Notes: generated by a model from the sequence alone, not told the origin. Numbered from the stretch's first letter, positions 51,219 through 60,431 are shown. The stretch is DNA of 64,000 nucleotides from an uncultured Prevotellaceae bacterium (GCA_947167995.1 CAMVKS010000002.1:1-64000), one strand, 5' to 3'. Made by a program: numbers and translations.

Positions 51219-52796
51219 TTATTGTGATTTGTTTTCTAAATATTGACAAAGTGCTTCGGCACAACGTTCGCCGTCGATAGCACTCGACACTATTCCGCCG
51301 GCATAGCCCGCTCCCTCACCGCAGGGATAAAGGCCCTTCACGTCGACGTGATGCAGCAGTTCGCTGTCGCGTGTGATGCGCAAGGGCGACGAAGTGCGGG
51401 TCTCCACACCAATGACTATTGCCTCGTTGGTCAAGAAGCCCTTAGCCTGACGGCCAAAGAGTTTGAAGGCTTTTGTCAATCGATGGCTGATGAACTGCGG
51501 CAGCCACTGGTCGAGACGCGAGGGTTGCAAGCCTGCCGCATAGGACGATGGGGGGATGAGTTTCGAAGGCTTGCCCTGCACAAAGTCGAGCATGCGCTGA
51601 GCCCCTGCGCACTGGCTGTTACCTGCCATCTGATAGGCGCGCTGCTCCAGTGCTTCCTGGAAGCGCATCACGCGCAGGATGCCATACTGATGGAAGCGCT
51701 TGGGCACGTCGTCGGGACGCACCTCGACCACCATGCCGCTGTTGGCCCAATAAGAGCCTCGTGTGCTTGGCGACATACCATTTACCACCAGCAGCCCTGG
51801 CTCGCTCGCCGCTGGCACCACAATGCCGCCAGGGCACATGCAGAAGGAATACACACCACGGTCGTTAATCTGGGTGACAAAGCTATACTCAGCAGCCGGC
51901 AGATAGTCGCCACGACCATCTGGACGGTGATACTGAATCCGGTCTATTATGTGTTGTGGATGCTCCAGGCGCACTCCCACAGCAATGCCCTTCTCTTCCA
52001 TGAAAATATCGGCCTCATGAAGCATTTCATAGACATCGCGCGCCGAGTGTCCAGTAGCAAGAATCACTGGACCGTGAAACTCGGCACCAGTTGAGCTTTT
52101 AACGCCTGTAACCTCTCGCTCATCGCTGATAATCAACTCAGTCACTCTTGTGCCGAAATGCACCTCACCACCGCAGTCGAGGATTGTGTTGCGCATGTTC
52201 TCGATGATGCCCGGCAACTTGTCGCTACCGATGTGGGGATGAGCGTCGATGAGGATGTCCTCGCTCGCACCATGCTGATGGAAAATGCCTAAAATACGTT
52301 CCACCGAGCCACGCTTCTTGCTGCGGGTGTATAGCTTGCCGTCGCTATAGGCTCCTGCCCCACCCTCACCAAAGCAGTAGTTGCTATCGGGGTTCACAAC
52401 ACCTTGTCGTGATATTGCAGCCACATCGAGACGACGGTCACGAACATTCTTGCCACGCTCAAGCACAATGGGCTTCACACCCAGCTCAATGAGGCGTAAT
52501 GCAGCAAAGAGCCCCCCAGGACCTGCACCAACCACAATAGCTTGGCGGTCGCCTTTGACACGCCGGTAAACGATGGGCGGCACCAAGTAGTCGGCCTTCA
52601 TCGGCTCATCGATATAAGCTCGCACCTTGAGATTCACCATCACCTTTTCCTTGCGCGCGTCGATTGAACGCTTGATGATGCGCACGCCACTGAGTCGTCG
52701 GCGCATGATGCCTTCTTGCTTAGCCACAACTTCCTCGACAGCGTCAAGAAAATGTGCAGTGCGTGGATCCACACGCAGTTGTATTTCTTTTATCAT
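51219..52796 (-). CDS. FAD-dependent oxidoreductase (NAD-utilizing dehydrogenase-like)
   Basis: A 525-residue soluble flavoprotein. An N-terminal ~80-residue domain (MIKEIQLRVDPRTAHFLDAV, RRLSGVRIIKRSIDARK) is followed by the Rossmann FAD loop VVGAGPGGLFAALRLIELG (from ~88) and ERGKNVRDR. SDGKLYTRSKK and ATGHSARDVYEML come later, with a closing GLYPCGEGAGYAGGI. This is the pattern of a widespread uncharacterised family often named after its FAD fold. The frame is open to 52841, but Met at 52796 starts the family N-terminus. It heads an apparent operon with psuK and psuG (1-bp gap, then ATGA overlap). The substrate is unknown. Confidence 0.88.
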   Translation of the reverse strand: MIKEIQLRVDPRTAHFLDAVEEVVAKQEGIMRRRLSGVRIIKRSIDARKEKVMVNLKVRAYIDEPMKADYLVPPIVYRRVKGDRQAIVVGAGPGGLFAALRLIELGVKPIVLERGKNVRDRRLDVAAISRQGVVNPDSNYCFGEGGAGAYSDGKLYTRSKKRGSVERILGIFHQHGASEDILIDAHPHIGSDKLPGIIENMRNTILDCGGEVHFGTRVTELIISDEREVTGVKSSTGAEFHGPVILATGHSARDVYEMLHEADIFMEEKGIAVGVRLEHPQHIIDRIQYHRPDGRGDYLPAAEYSFVTQINDRGVYSFCMCPGGIVVPAASEPGLLVVNGMSPSTRGSYWANSGMVVEVRPDDVPKRFHQYGILRVMRFQEALEQRAYQMAGNSQCAGAQRMLDFVQGKPSKLIPPSSYAAGLQPSRLDQWLPQFISHRLTKAFKLFGRQAKGFLTNEAIVIGVETRTSSPLRITRDSELLHHVDVKGLYPCGEGAGYAGGIVSSAIDGERCAEALCQYLENKSQ

Positions 52797-52877
52797 ATAA
52801 TATTGAGTATTACTGAACAAGAAAAAAGGGAAGGAAGGCATTAACTCTCCACTCTCACTCTTTCCTCTACACTATCT

Positions 52878-52934
52878 AAAACAGTTTAGACAGGTTCTCG
52901 CTCATCATCTTCACCGACATTTCAGTTTGCATGA
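52878..52934 (-). pseudogene. Possible 3' end of a host gene cut by the prophage
   Basis: A short minus-strand frame (QTEMSVKMMSENLSKLF, stop) reads like a protein C-terminus and is closed by a stop just upstream of its Met. The integrase promoter begins at 52926 inside it. It may be the tail of a gene interrupted by integration, with the rest at the far prophage end outside the window. Evidence is thin. Confidence 0.3.
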
Positions 52935-52957
52935 TTTAATAACTTATTATATCTTTG
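52926..52957 (+). promoter_or_regulatory. Promoter of the integrase gene
   Basis: TTTG (52926-52929), 20 bases, TATCTTTG (52950-52957), both perfect, 36 bases before the start codon. Confidence 0.78.
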
Positions 52958-52993
52958 TGCCATAATTACAAACCGCAAAATTAATATAATATT

Positions 52994-54664
52994 ATGGCAA
53001 AAGCAATTTTATTGGTAAGAGTTTCAACAGAACGTCAAAGTTTCGACGAACAGGAACACCAGCTTTATGAAATGGCAGTTAATGATGGCTATGCTGATAG
53101 TGACATCATCGCCATTGCTGAAAAAGAAAGTGGAATCAAGTTGACTGAAGAACAGCGCAAGGGACTGAACCGCTTGAAAGAAGTGGTTAATGAAGAAGAA
53201 GTTGCCGTTGTTTATGCTTGGGAAATTTCACGAATTGCCAGGAGGAAGAAGATACTTTTCAGTATTTTGGACTTTCTGACCACTCGCAAAATTCAGTTGG
53301 TAATCCGTGAACCATTCATTAAGCTGTTAAATGAAGATGGCACAATAAATGAAGCAAGCGAAACAATGTTCACTTTGTTTGCACAAATGGCTGAAAGTGA
53401 AATGCGAAACAAAAAAGCCCGTTTCAAAAGGTCAAAGAAAAAGAATGCTGAGCAAATGAAGTACAGTGGTGGTGCAAAGGTAAAATTTGGTTACACCCTT
53501 GACGCAAATAAAACCTATATCATTGACACTGAACAGGCTGAAATTGTGAGAATGGTATATAGGATGTATCTTGAAAGTGATAAAGGTTATTCCAGACTTA
53601 GTGACGAACTTCAAAACCGCGGTATTGATGTAAGTGTGCGAATGGTCGCTAACATTTTAAGTGATTCTGCTTACATGGGTGAATGTGTTACACCGCGAGG
53701 ATTGAAAAGACGTTACCCCATCATCATTGACCGTAAAACATGGGAAAAGGTTGCAGCAAAACGCGGAAGAAATGATAAGGAAGCAAGCAAAAGCAGCAAA
53801 TACTTCTTTGGGGCAAAATTGATTGTCTGTCCTGATTGTGGAAGGCATTATATTGTTACAGGTACAACAGGAATATACAAGTGCATGGGCGCATGGGCAA
53901 AACAATGTGACAATGGCACACAGATAAAAGTCAACACACTTGACAGCATTCTTTGGTTTGATGTCAAGGATGATTTGAGAACCAGCCTTGCAATCAACAA
54001 AGAAGAAAAAATTGCTGAATACAACGGTAAAATTGAAGTGTTAAAATCGAAAATTGCTGCCGCCCAAACAGTCATTTCAGGTGTTGAAAATCGATTGGAG
54101 AAAGTGGGTTTGCTTTTTGAAAAAGGTGCTTACACTGAATATAAGATGCTAAAACGCATTAATGAAATAAAGTTAGAGCAAACAACGGCTGAAAACAATA
54201 TTACGTTGTATCAGTCACAAATCGCCAACATTGAAGCCATTATTAAAACACTTAATGACAATGGCAATATCATTGAACGTCTGAATGCTGCCGATGATGC
54301 CGTTAATAACATGGAGAACTTAAAAGAAATGTATGCAATTATACATTCTTTCATTGAAAAGGTAGAATTGACTGAAAGACCAATGAAAAGTTCAAAATAC
54401 GTCAAAAGAATTGACATTACACACGTCAGCGGTGAAGTTAGTACATACTTCTATTACTACCGCAAACAGACAGGAACAAAAATATACTATGCACCAACAA
54501 CTGCCGTCAAAGAACAATTGATAGAGCGCGAGAAATTAGTGCCGTGTGACTTTGATGAAGAATTCAGAGAAATAATCAGGATTCCTTCCAACTACGTTCC
54601 AACAGGGAACAAGCGCGGTCCAAAAAAGGGTTCAAAACACAAAAAAAAGCGCAACACTATGTAA
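52994..54664 (+). CDS. Large serine recombinase (phage integrase)
   Basis: A 556-residue site-specific recombinase that integrates and excises the prophage through a 5'-phosphoserine link. The resolvase domain (~1-150) has catalytic Ser11 (LLVRVSTERQ) and the Arg-rich ISRIARR motif. The recombinase domain (~160-265) has KVKFGYTLD and NRGIDVSVRMV. A zinc ribbon is formed by Cys279, Cys282, Cys297 and Cys305. A coiled-coil (~335-400) follows, as in phiC31-type integrases, and the C-terminus is very basic (RGPKKGSKHKKKRNTM). It reads toward the head genes and away from the host junction. A terminator follows at 54673. Confidence 0.95.
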   Translation: MAKAILLVRVSTERQSFDEQEHQLYEMAVNDGYADSDIIAIAEKESGIKLTEEQRKGLNRLKEVVNEEEVAVVYAWEISRIARRKKILFSILDFLTTRKIQLVIREPFIKLLNEDGTINEASETMFTLFAQMAESEMRNKKARFKRSKKKNAEQMKYSGGAKVKFGYTLDANKTYIIDTEQAEIVRMVYRMYLESDKGYSRLSDELQNRGIDVSVRMVANILSDSAYMGECVTPRGLKRRYPIIIDRKTWEKVAAKRGRNDKEASKSSKYFFGAKLIVCPDCGRHYIVTGTTGIYKCMGAWAKQCDNGTQIKVNTLDSILWFDVKDDLRTSLAINKEEKIAEYNGKIEVLKSKIAAAQTVISGVENRLEKVGLLFEKGAYTEYKMLKRINEIKLEQTTAENNITLYQSQIANIEAIIKTLNDNGNIIERLNAADDAVNNMENLKEMYAIIHSFIEKVELTERPMKSSKYVKRIDITHVSGEVSTYFYYYRKQTGTKIYYAPTTAVKEQLIEREKLVPCDFDEEFREIIRIPSNYVPTGNKRGPKKGSKHKKKRNTM

Positions 54665-54672
54665 AATTCTTA

Positions 54673-54706
54673 ACCGCTTTGCCAAATGGTAGAGCGGTAT
54701 TTTTTT
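54673..54706 (+). terminator. Terminator of the integrase gene
   Basis: ACCGCT ... AGCGGT with an inner CCA-AA-TGG pairing, followed by ATTTTTTT. Confidence 0.82.
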
Positions 54707-54827
54707 AAACAAAAAATGGCAGCATCCTACGATACTACCATTCCATTTTGAATAATCCACCTATTGCCGTCAATCAGACATTAATCTATGGGTTAAACTG
54801 CCCACCCTGTTCTGCTTGTTCACCTAC

Positions 54828-55158
54828 TTAACCACCATTGTTAAGTGCTGCATTTTCATAACTGATAATGTTGACGTTGATTCTTGCTGTTGCAGTTTCT
54901 CCATCATAAGTTGCAGTTGCAATTGTTTCGATTCTTGTTCCTGCTACTGCACTTGGTGGTGCTGTGTACAACAATTTCTTGGTTGTAGTGTTTGCAGTCA
55001 ATTCTGACACCTCAGGGTCAAATGTTATTCTGCACTCACTTGTTACATCGTCACCGTTCATGTCAAACACTGCAAAATCTGTGTTTGCACCGTGCTGCTG
55101 TTGGCAGTTAATGGTGTAAGAACTTGCATCAAATGTTAGTTGGCTGCTGTTTTTTTTT
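54828..55158 (-). CDS. Ig-like C-terminal extension of the tail tube, reached by -1 frameshift
   Basis: This frame has no start at its 5' end but is open from the A9 run at 55150-55158 to the stop at 54828, about 110 codons. Read after a -1 slip it continues NSSQLTFDASSYTINC, then FAVFDMNGDDVTSECRITFD and TYDGETATARINVNIIS, a bacterial Ig-like (BIG/invasin-like) beta-sandwich of the kind found on tailed-phage surfaces. The first in-frame Met (55070) would cut away the first ~30 residues of the fold, so independent translation is less likely. The fused tail protein would be about 260 residues. A single-base homopolymer sequencing error would give the same picture; see findings. Confidence 0.7.
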
Positions 55159-55612
55159 GCAGTGCGCCAACACCTGTGAAGTTGACAGTGTAAGTCGCAT
55201 ACTCACCATTAGGCGCATTCAACGACAAACTGTTAATTACAACCTTACCAACATACTGTGGTGCTGTTGCTGAAGCTGCCTGTGCAGTCCAACCGCCAGT
55301 GGGTACATTGGTAACTGTGTCTGCTTGTGATTTCTTGCAGAATACAGCATCAACAGGTGTTTTAGCGACCATAATATCAAACAGGTCATCAAAATTGTCA
55401 CCTTCACCGTCAAGTGAATAAAGGTTTTCAGATGTTGCAGTCCAGTTCAACAGATTTACTTCCTGTGAAGCCCAGTCGCCTGCACCCTCATCTTTGTTTG
55501 AAGTATCAGCCATATCAGCTGAAATTTCCAGCGTGTGTGAAGTAGCAAATGCAATTGATTTACCACCTAAAAAAAGCATCAAGCTGCCACCTTTAATTTT
55601 ACTCATATTCAA
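55136..55612 (-). CDS. Phage major tail (tail tube) protein
   Basis: A 158-residue protein forming the tail tube. It begins SKIKGGSLMLFLGGKSIAFA, followed by HTLEISADMADTSNKDEGAG and WTATSENLYSLDGEGDNFDD, the pattern of the Bacteroidetes phage tail-tube family, and ends with the strand YVGKVVINSLSLNAPNGEYA. It is preceded by the connector genes in standard order. The gene ends shortly after CAAAAAAAAAC (GALQKKTAAN), where a -1 shift gives an Ig-like extension. An AGGTG lies about 12 bases before the A9 run and could stimulate a -1 shift. Confidence 0.85.
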   Translation of the reverse strand: MNMSKIKGGSLMLFLGGKSIAFATSHTLEISADMADTSNKDEGAGDWASQEVNLLNWTATSENLYSLDGEGDNFDDLFDIMVAKTPVDAVFCKKSQADTVTNVPTGGWTAQAASATAPQYVGKVVINSLSLNAPNGEYATYTVNFTGVGALQKKTAAN

Positions 55613-55633
55613 TTAATATATTAATCTTTTATT

Positions 55634-56005
55634 TTACTTTATTGTTACTTCAATGTTGATTCTCTGAACGAATGTATTTTCATAGAAATCTTCATTGGCA
55701 TTAGTTATCTTTATGTCTTCAATGTGTTCTGTTGTTTTGTGATTAAGTGCTTCACTTACCGCGTCAGCTATATTCACAGATTCTTCATATTTAGTTGAAG
55801 CAACCACAATTTCAATACCGCATTTCTCATTTTCCCAATCTTTATTATTTGCAGGTGTGTAATAGTTTCTTCTGTAAACAATGAATGGGAATGTTGTTGT
55901 TGCATTTGCAATAAGTGGAAATATCTTGTTGCCTACATAAGAAGTAACACTATCACCTGTTTTTAACAGTTCAACTATTTCTTTACCTATCTTAAAGTTT
56001 TTCAT
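55634..56005 (-). CDS. DUF3168-type tail completion protein
   Basis: A 123-residue protein. It has the layout of tail-terminator/completion proteins: KTGDSVTSYVGNKIFPLIAN, then FPFIVYRRNYYTP, and a C-terminal strand pair ending FVQRINIEVTIK. It lies between the gp10-like gene (4-bp overlap) and the tail-tube gene, the usual place. It would cap the tail tube or join head and tail. Confidence 0.8.
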   Translation of the reverse strand: MKNFKIGKEIVELLKTGDSVTSYVGNKIFPLIANATTTFPFIVYRRNYYTPANNKDWENEKCGIEIVVASTKYEESVNIADAVSEALNHKTTEHIEDIKITNANEDFYENTFVQRINIEVTIK

Positions 56006-56478
56006 TGTATGCCCAAGTTCCTTAATGCGTTATCTATACTTTGTGTTATTGCTTCCGTTATTGCGCTTTCATTCTGTCTTGCTGACTTGAAGAAGTAGTG
56101 TGGTTTAATGCTACCAGTGTAGCGCGGTTTTCCTGTCCTTTTCAGTGCGTATCTTCTACTGTTTTCATCAATGCCTGTAATCTTTGCGCCTTTGGTGTAA
56201 CGTGCTTTTGTTCCCTTCTCAAACCACCTAAGTTTGTAATCGCCCATAATGGAAACGGTTGCTTCCGTGTATGCTTTATCACCCTTGACGGTAACACCTT
56301 TTTCCATTGAAGAAGAATTGAATGATGATGAACGAAGATTTTGAAGTGTGTTCTGTTTAAGCACTTCACCACCTGCTTTAACCGCTTTGAACATTATATC
56401 ACGTCTGATATTGTCATCCGCTAATGTGTCAAGCAGTTTATCAACTTGTGCAGAATCTATGTTCACATTCTCATTCAT
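56002..56478 (-). CDS. HK97 gp10-like head-tail component
   Basis: A 158-residue protein with the gp10-family pattern: N-terminal helical part (KLLDTLADDNIRRDIMFKAV, KAGGEVLKQNTLQNLRSSSF), a beta centre with RWFEKGTKARYTKGAKITG, and C-terminal PHYFFKSARQNESAI. It overlaps both neighbours by a few bases, consistent with coupled translation. Confidence 0.82.
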   Translation of the reverse strand: MNENVNIDSAQVDKLLDTLADDNIRRDIMFKAVKAGGEVLKQNTLQNLRSSSFNSSSMEKGVTVKGDKAYTEATVSIMGDYKLRWFEKGTKARYTKGAKITGIDENSRRYALKRTGKPRYTGSIKPHYFFKSARQNESAITEAITQSIDNALRNLGIQ

Positions 56479-56788
56479 TTATCAATTCAGCAATCACAAC
56501 TATATCATTATATTCACGTCTTTTTTCAACAGACAGCACCCTGTACATCTTTTCTTGCCACTCTATGTGTGAAGTGTCCTTTACAGGAACATAACTTCTA
56601 ACATTGAAAGTCTTTTGGTAGTTGTACACTATTTCATCATTCTCGTTGGTTCTGTTTCCGCTGTTGAAATCAACACGGGCGCGTGTGGTCATGCTCAACA
56701 CATAGTCTTCCATCCTTTCACCGTAATCATTAACGGTGCTTTCCACATTGTAAATTTTCACCACCTCATTAAGTCTTCCTGCTATCAT
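56471..56788 (-). CDS. Head closure / head-tail joining protein
   Basis: A 105-residue, beta-rich protein of the SPP1 gp16 / phage head-tail adaptor type: IAGRLNEVVKIYNVESTVND at the start, then TTRARVDFNSGNRTNENDEI and WQEKMYRVLSVEKRREYNDI. Its position after the gp6-like connector fits the usual gene order. Confidence 0.8.
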   Translation of the reverse strand: MIAGRLNEVVKIYNVESTVNDYGERMEDYVLSMTTRARVDFNSGNRTNENDEIVYNYQKTFNVRSYVPVKDTSHIEWQEKMYRVLSVEKRREYNDIVVIAELINE

Positions 56789-56800
56789 AATAAACCGTCA

Positions 56801-57124
56801 TTAATCAGTTATATTTGAAGTACCATTTTTGTCACCGTTATAGTTTTTGAATAGTGCAATAAGGTATTCATAAGCATGTTGAAGTGGTGTAGCTGCGCCA
56901 AACGTCACACTCTCGCGGTTAGCATAATAGTTGCCAATCAGTAACAGCATCGCTTGCTTCAACGGTGTTGGCAGTGTATCACCTAAATCACTTAATTCAA
57001 CGTCTATATGTTTCTGTACCACATTTTCAGCAACGTTGATAAGTGTTTCAATGTATGCGTCATCATCACTGAAATCTGTATCTATGTTCAGATGTTTCTT
57101 TGCCTCTTCAAGTGTTATGTACAT
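56801..57124 (-). CDS. gp6-like head-tail connector
   Basis: A 107-residue helical protein: MYITLEEAKKHLNIDTDFSD, then DAYIETLINVAENVVQKHID and PLKQAMLLLIGNYYANRESV. This is the HK97 gp6/SPP1 gp15 connector pattern that forms a ring under the portal. Confidence 0.87.
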   Translation of the reverse strand: MYITLEEAKKHLNIDTDFSDDDAYIETLINVAENVVQKHIDVELSDLGDTLPTPLKQAMLLLIGNYYANRESVTFGAATPLQHAYEYLIALFKNYNGDKNGTSNITD

Positions 57125-57223
57125 TCTTTTATAGTATTGTTGAATTATATTTCTTGGTTTTCATGGGGTGATATGTTGCAACCACCCCATTTTGCCAAGT
57201 TGAAGTTATTTTTTAGTTTGTGA

Positions 57224-58582
57224 TTACTCACCAATCTGACCTGCTGCAAATGCATCCTCTCTAAGTATCTTAGCATCGAAGAATGCGTTAACAACAATCC
57301 TTATTTGACCAGCAGCAGCTTTGGTGTATGGGTCAACGGTCAAATCAATGCCACCCCAAGAACCAATTGCAAGGTTAGACCAATCACCATAGATGTACTT
57401 CTTACCGTCAACGTGTGAAGTGTTGAATGCAGGTGTGCCATCAACTGCGTTGCTCTCGAAAACCATACCAGTGCCGTTAGTACCCTTAATCATGCCGCGA
57501 AGTGCTGCCTTTGCTTTGTTGCTCATTACATACTTGCACTCGCCAAGTACATTTGCATCTTCAACGTCTGACTCAACAGTGCAAAGGTCTTCAAAGTCTG
57601 CAACTGTTTCAGCGGTAAGTGTGTTGAACATACCAACAGGCGCAATGACTACTGAACCACCTTCTTTGCCGTCACCGCTGCCAAGAATTGTTTCCTCCAG
57701 TTTTGAATTGATTGCATTGATAAGGTCAGTTCTAATTGTATTCTCAACATCCACTGAATCCTGAACAATCATTTGTTTTGAGATGTCAACATAAGCGGTC
57801 AGACGGTGTGGAGTAAGCTTAACATTGCTGAATGATGGGTCAGCATCCTTGGCTTCCGCAATTTCTCCTTCCCAGCCAACGTTATTTCCTGACATAACAG
57901 GAACCTGAACATCACCAACAAGACCGCTCATGAACTTGGCGCCAGCCTGTGCAAGTACGTTCTTGGCTCTAAGTGGGGTAAGAATGTCAAGGATGTCAGT
58001 TACAACTACATCTTCACCCTCTGCGTTAACGGTAACAGTTGCACGTTGCGATGGGATTTGGATTTGTCCCTGTGTGCTGATACCTGCTTTTCTTGCTTCT
58101 GCTTCACCTGCCTTAACAACTGATGCGGTGAAGTCATCCAATTTTTGATTGTTGGCAATGCTTCTGATAGCTTTTACCAAACTAAAATTCATTTCTTTCT
58201 TATTCATAATATTATGATTACTTTTTATTTCTTTATCTTCTTCTTCATCTTCCTCAACAGGTTCTTCTTCCTTTGGTTCTTCTGTTGGTTCAGATTGTTT
58301 TTCTGTGTCTTCTTGGTCTTCTTCCAAGTCCTTTTCTTCAATTGGCTGTTCTTCCTCAACAGGTTCTTCTTCTGTTGGTTCATCAACGTCTGCAATTGCT
58401 TCCTTGAATTCCTCGACCAATTCATTCTTTGCATTCAACTTTTGAAGTTCATCAATTATACCTTGAAGTTCATTCTGTTCTTCCTCTGACAGTTGTCTGC
58501 ATTCCTTTTCAGCTTTATCTATTATTTCATACCCTCGCATTTTAAGGTTATGCCTTTTTGTAGTCTTCTTCATAATGTACAT
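57224..58582 (-). CDS. HK97-fold major capsid protein with acidic N-terminal delta domain
   Basis: A 452-residue capsid precursor. Residues ~1-125 are a delta/scaffold region: a helical start, then a very Glu/Pro-rich stretch (~65-118, EEEPVEEEQPIEEK). The mature capsid begins probably near Met130 (NKKEMNFSLVKAIRSIANNQ). HK97-fold parts are VVVTDILDILTPLRAKNVLA, the E-loop with VPVMSGNNVGWEGEIAEAKD, and the closing spine/P-domain with KAALRGMIKGTNGTGMVFES. The protease gene lies just upstream. The Glu-rich stretch is low-complexity DNA, and its length may vary between relatives. Confidence 0.93.
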   Translation of the reverse strand: MYIMKKTTKRHNLKMRGYEIIDKAEKECRQLSEEEQNELQGIIDELQKLNAKNELVEEFKEAIADVDEPTEEEPVEEEQPIEEKDLEEDQEDTEKQSEPTEEPKEEEPVEEDEEEDKEIKSNHNIMNKKEMNFSLVKAIRSIANNQKLDDFTASVVKAGEAEARKAGISTQGQIQIPSQRATVTVNAEGEDVVVTDILDILTPLRAKNVLAQAGAKFMSGLVGDVQVPVMSGNNVGWEGEIAEAKDADPSFSNVKLTPHRLTAYVDISKQMIVQDSVDVENTIRTDLINAINSKLEETILGSGDGKEGGSVVIAPVGMFNTLTAETVADFEDLCTVESDVEDANVLGECKYVMSNKAKAALRGMIKGTNGTGMVFESNAVDGTPAFNTSHVDGKKYIYGDWSNLAIGSWGGIDLTVDPYTKAAAGQIRIVVNAFFDAKILREDAFAAGQIGE

Positions 58583-58688
58583 TTATATATAAATATCATC
58601 AAGTTTCAAAAAATCACACTTGAAAGTGCCATTGACCGCAATAATGTAGTGTGGTGTGTTTATTATAGTAGTCATTGGCACTTTGTTT

Positions 58689-59255
58689 TTACAGTGTGTC
58701 AATCTTGTTGCGTAATTCCTTCAACTGTTCCATTGTCTGCTTTACTTCCTCAAATTTTCTGCAATTTGCTGAAGTAGCAAGATAAGCAGGCTCAAACACA
58801 GGACTTACATCAAACAATCTATCTATCTTTGTTATTGTCCTGTGAAGTCCACCGTTAATGTCGCGTTCCCATTTGTCACCACCGTCAGCAATGGTGAATG
58901 CAAATGAACTTGATGTTATTTCACCCCTGCTTAGATAGCTTAAAAGTTCATCGCCAAGTGCTGTTTTGGGTGCCTCAAATGAATAGTGCAGACCGTCTTG
59001 TTCAATGGTCAAGTTCAATGTACCTTTGCCGTATCTGCTTCTTGCAAGAATGCCGCGGTTTTCATCATGGTTAAGCAGTGCAAATATATCACTGTTGGCA
59101 ATGGTATCTTGGTCAATGGCTGTGGGTTCAATTACTTCACGAAATCCCAAATCTTGTGATTCTGAATTGAACACTATTGCAGTGCCTTCAACCAACCGTG
59201 ATTGTTCATTTGCACGTTTGATGGTATTGCTGAATTTCCTTATTTCCTTTTCCAT
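58689..59255 (-). CDS. HK97-type prohead protease
   Basis: A 188-residue serine protease that matures the capsid. His63 lies in ALLNHDENRGILARS, the catalytic-type Ser at 115-117 in RGEITSSSFAF, and the family closing DRLFDVSPVFEPAYLAT is present. It would cut off the delta domain of the capsid protein encoded just downstream. Confidence 0.93.
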   Translation of the reverse strand: MEKEIRKFSNTIKRANEQSRLVEGTAIVFNSESQDLGFREVIEPTAIDQDTIANSDIFALLNHDENRGILARSRYGKGTLNLTIEQDGLHYSFEAPKTALGDELLSYLSRGEITSSSFAFTIADGGDKWERDINGGLHRTITKIDRLFDVSPVFEPAYLATSANCRKFEEVKQTMEQLKELRNKIDTL

Positions 59256-59282
59256 ACTTTGAAGTGAGTTAAGTTTTTATTT

Positions 59283-60398
59283 TTAGACAAATACCACTGT
59301 CCACCCTTCAGGAACACAGTTCACATTAACTGCATCTGCACTGTTCCATTTCTCTTTGTCTGATTCTGCATTTGTATGCACTTTCAGCACACCACTTGGT
59401 GCAACATTCTGCAACCACATCTTATCAAGGAAATACTTGTTATTGGCATCCAATGTTGGTGCAGGTATGTATATTTCCACTTCATTAAGTGAAGTACAAT
59501 TCAAGAAGATTTCACCAATAGCTTCTTCAACCGTTGAAGTCAAATGTATAACAGGTGCTTTAGTCATTGCCACACATTCTGCAAACATTGAGTTGAAGCA
59601 AACACCAACAGGTGTAGTATATTCCAAATCAAAATAAGTTCTCAATCCAGTACCATAGAACATACCTGCCCAACAACCTTCTGCTAATACACAGTGTGGT
59701 AATTTATGAACCTTTGTCAATGATGAACAGTTTTGGAACATACAGTTATAACAGTATTGCACCATCTTAGTTGCAGGAAGTTCAGGTTGTTCAATTAATG
59801 CTGTACAACCGTTGAACATTCCCATATAACAAGAAAGTGCCAATGTAGTAGCAGGAAGTTCAGGTGCAGTAACAAGACCTGTGCAACTAAAGAACATTGC
59901 TTGATAACAGTAGTTTGTCAATGTGGTTGCAGGAAGACTTAGATATTGTGCATTGATAAGTTTTGTGCAGTTAATGAATAATCTGTTGAATGTAAATGTT
60001 GTTTGTAATTCATTATGTTCTGCGAAATCATCACCATAAAGCAGTGACATAATATTACCGCTTACATCAAACTTGCAAGTGCTTCCAAAGTTGCAATATT
60101 TGTTGTTTGCAGTTGAATAAGTTGTGCCAGTACCTTTCCATTCAACTTTATCACCTGCTTTGATATTATCAACCGTTATGGTCTTTAATGTGTTATCGTT
60201 CACAGTTTCTGCCCATTCACCTTCATTCACCCTGTAACTCACATTGGCTACTTGTGTGGCAGTTATGGAAGCAGGAAGTTTCAATGTGAACTGTCCATCT
60301 TCTAATGCCGTGAAGGTCAAATAATCATTCTTGAAATAATCAGTACGCGATATTCCATATATTCTGCCAAAATCGCTGTTTTTAACTAAAATTCCCAT
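59283..60398 (-). CDS. Phage leucine-rich repeat (BspA-like) protein, copy B
   Basis: A 371-residue protein. The N-terminal ~130 residues are shared with copy A (MGILVKNSDFGRIYGISRTD; NIMSLLYGDD). About five 26-residue repeats follow with the pattern LPATTL--CY--MF--CT-L--APE, and then a beta end (WTVVFV). The repeats belong to the BspA-like leucine-rich class that forms an extended solenoid surface. There is no signal peptide, so it is likely a virion protein (decoration or adhesion) or cytosolic. It lies between portal and protease genes, where no such gene is expected. Confidence 0.8.
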   Translation of the reverse strand: MGILVKNSDFGRIYGISRTDYFKNDYLTFTALEDGQFTLKLPASITATQVANVSYRVNEGEWAETVNDNTLKTITVDNIKAGDKVEWKGTGTTYSTANNKYCNFGSTCKFDVSGNIMSLLYGDDFAEHNELQTTFTFNRLFINCTKLINAQYLSLPATTLTNYCYQAMFFSCTGLVTAPELPATTLALSCYMGMFNGCTALIEQPELPATKMVQYCYNCMFQNCSSLTKVHKLPHCVLAEGCWAGMFYGTGLRTYFDLEYTTPVGVCFNSMFAECVAMTKAPVIHLTSTVEEAIGEIFLNCTSLNEVEIYIPAPTLDANNKYFLDKMWLQNVAPSGVLKVHTNAESDKEKWNSADAVNVNCVPEGWTVVFV

Positions 60399-60431
60399 GT
60401 GTGCTTTTATTATATAAATATCTTTTATTTT

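Noticed and set aside
55118..55136. Separate start for the Ig-like part at an ATG near 55118
   Set aside because: That ATG is in another frame and runs into a stop after about 23 codons.
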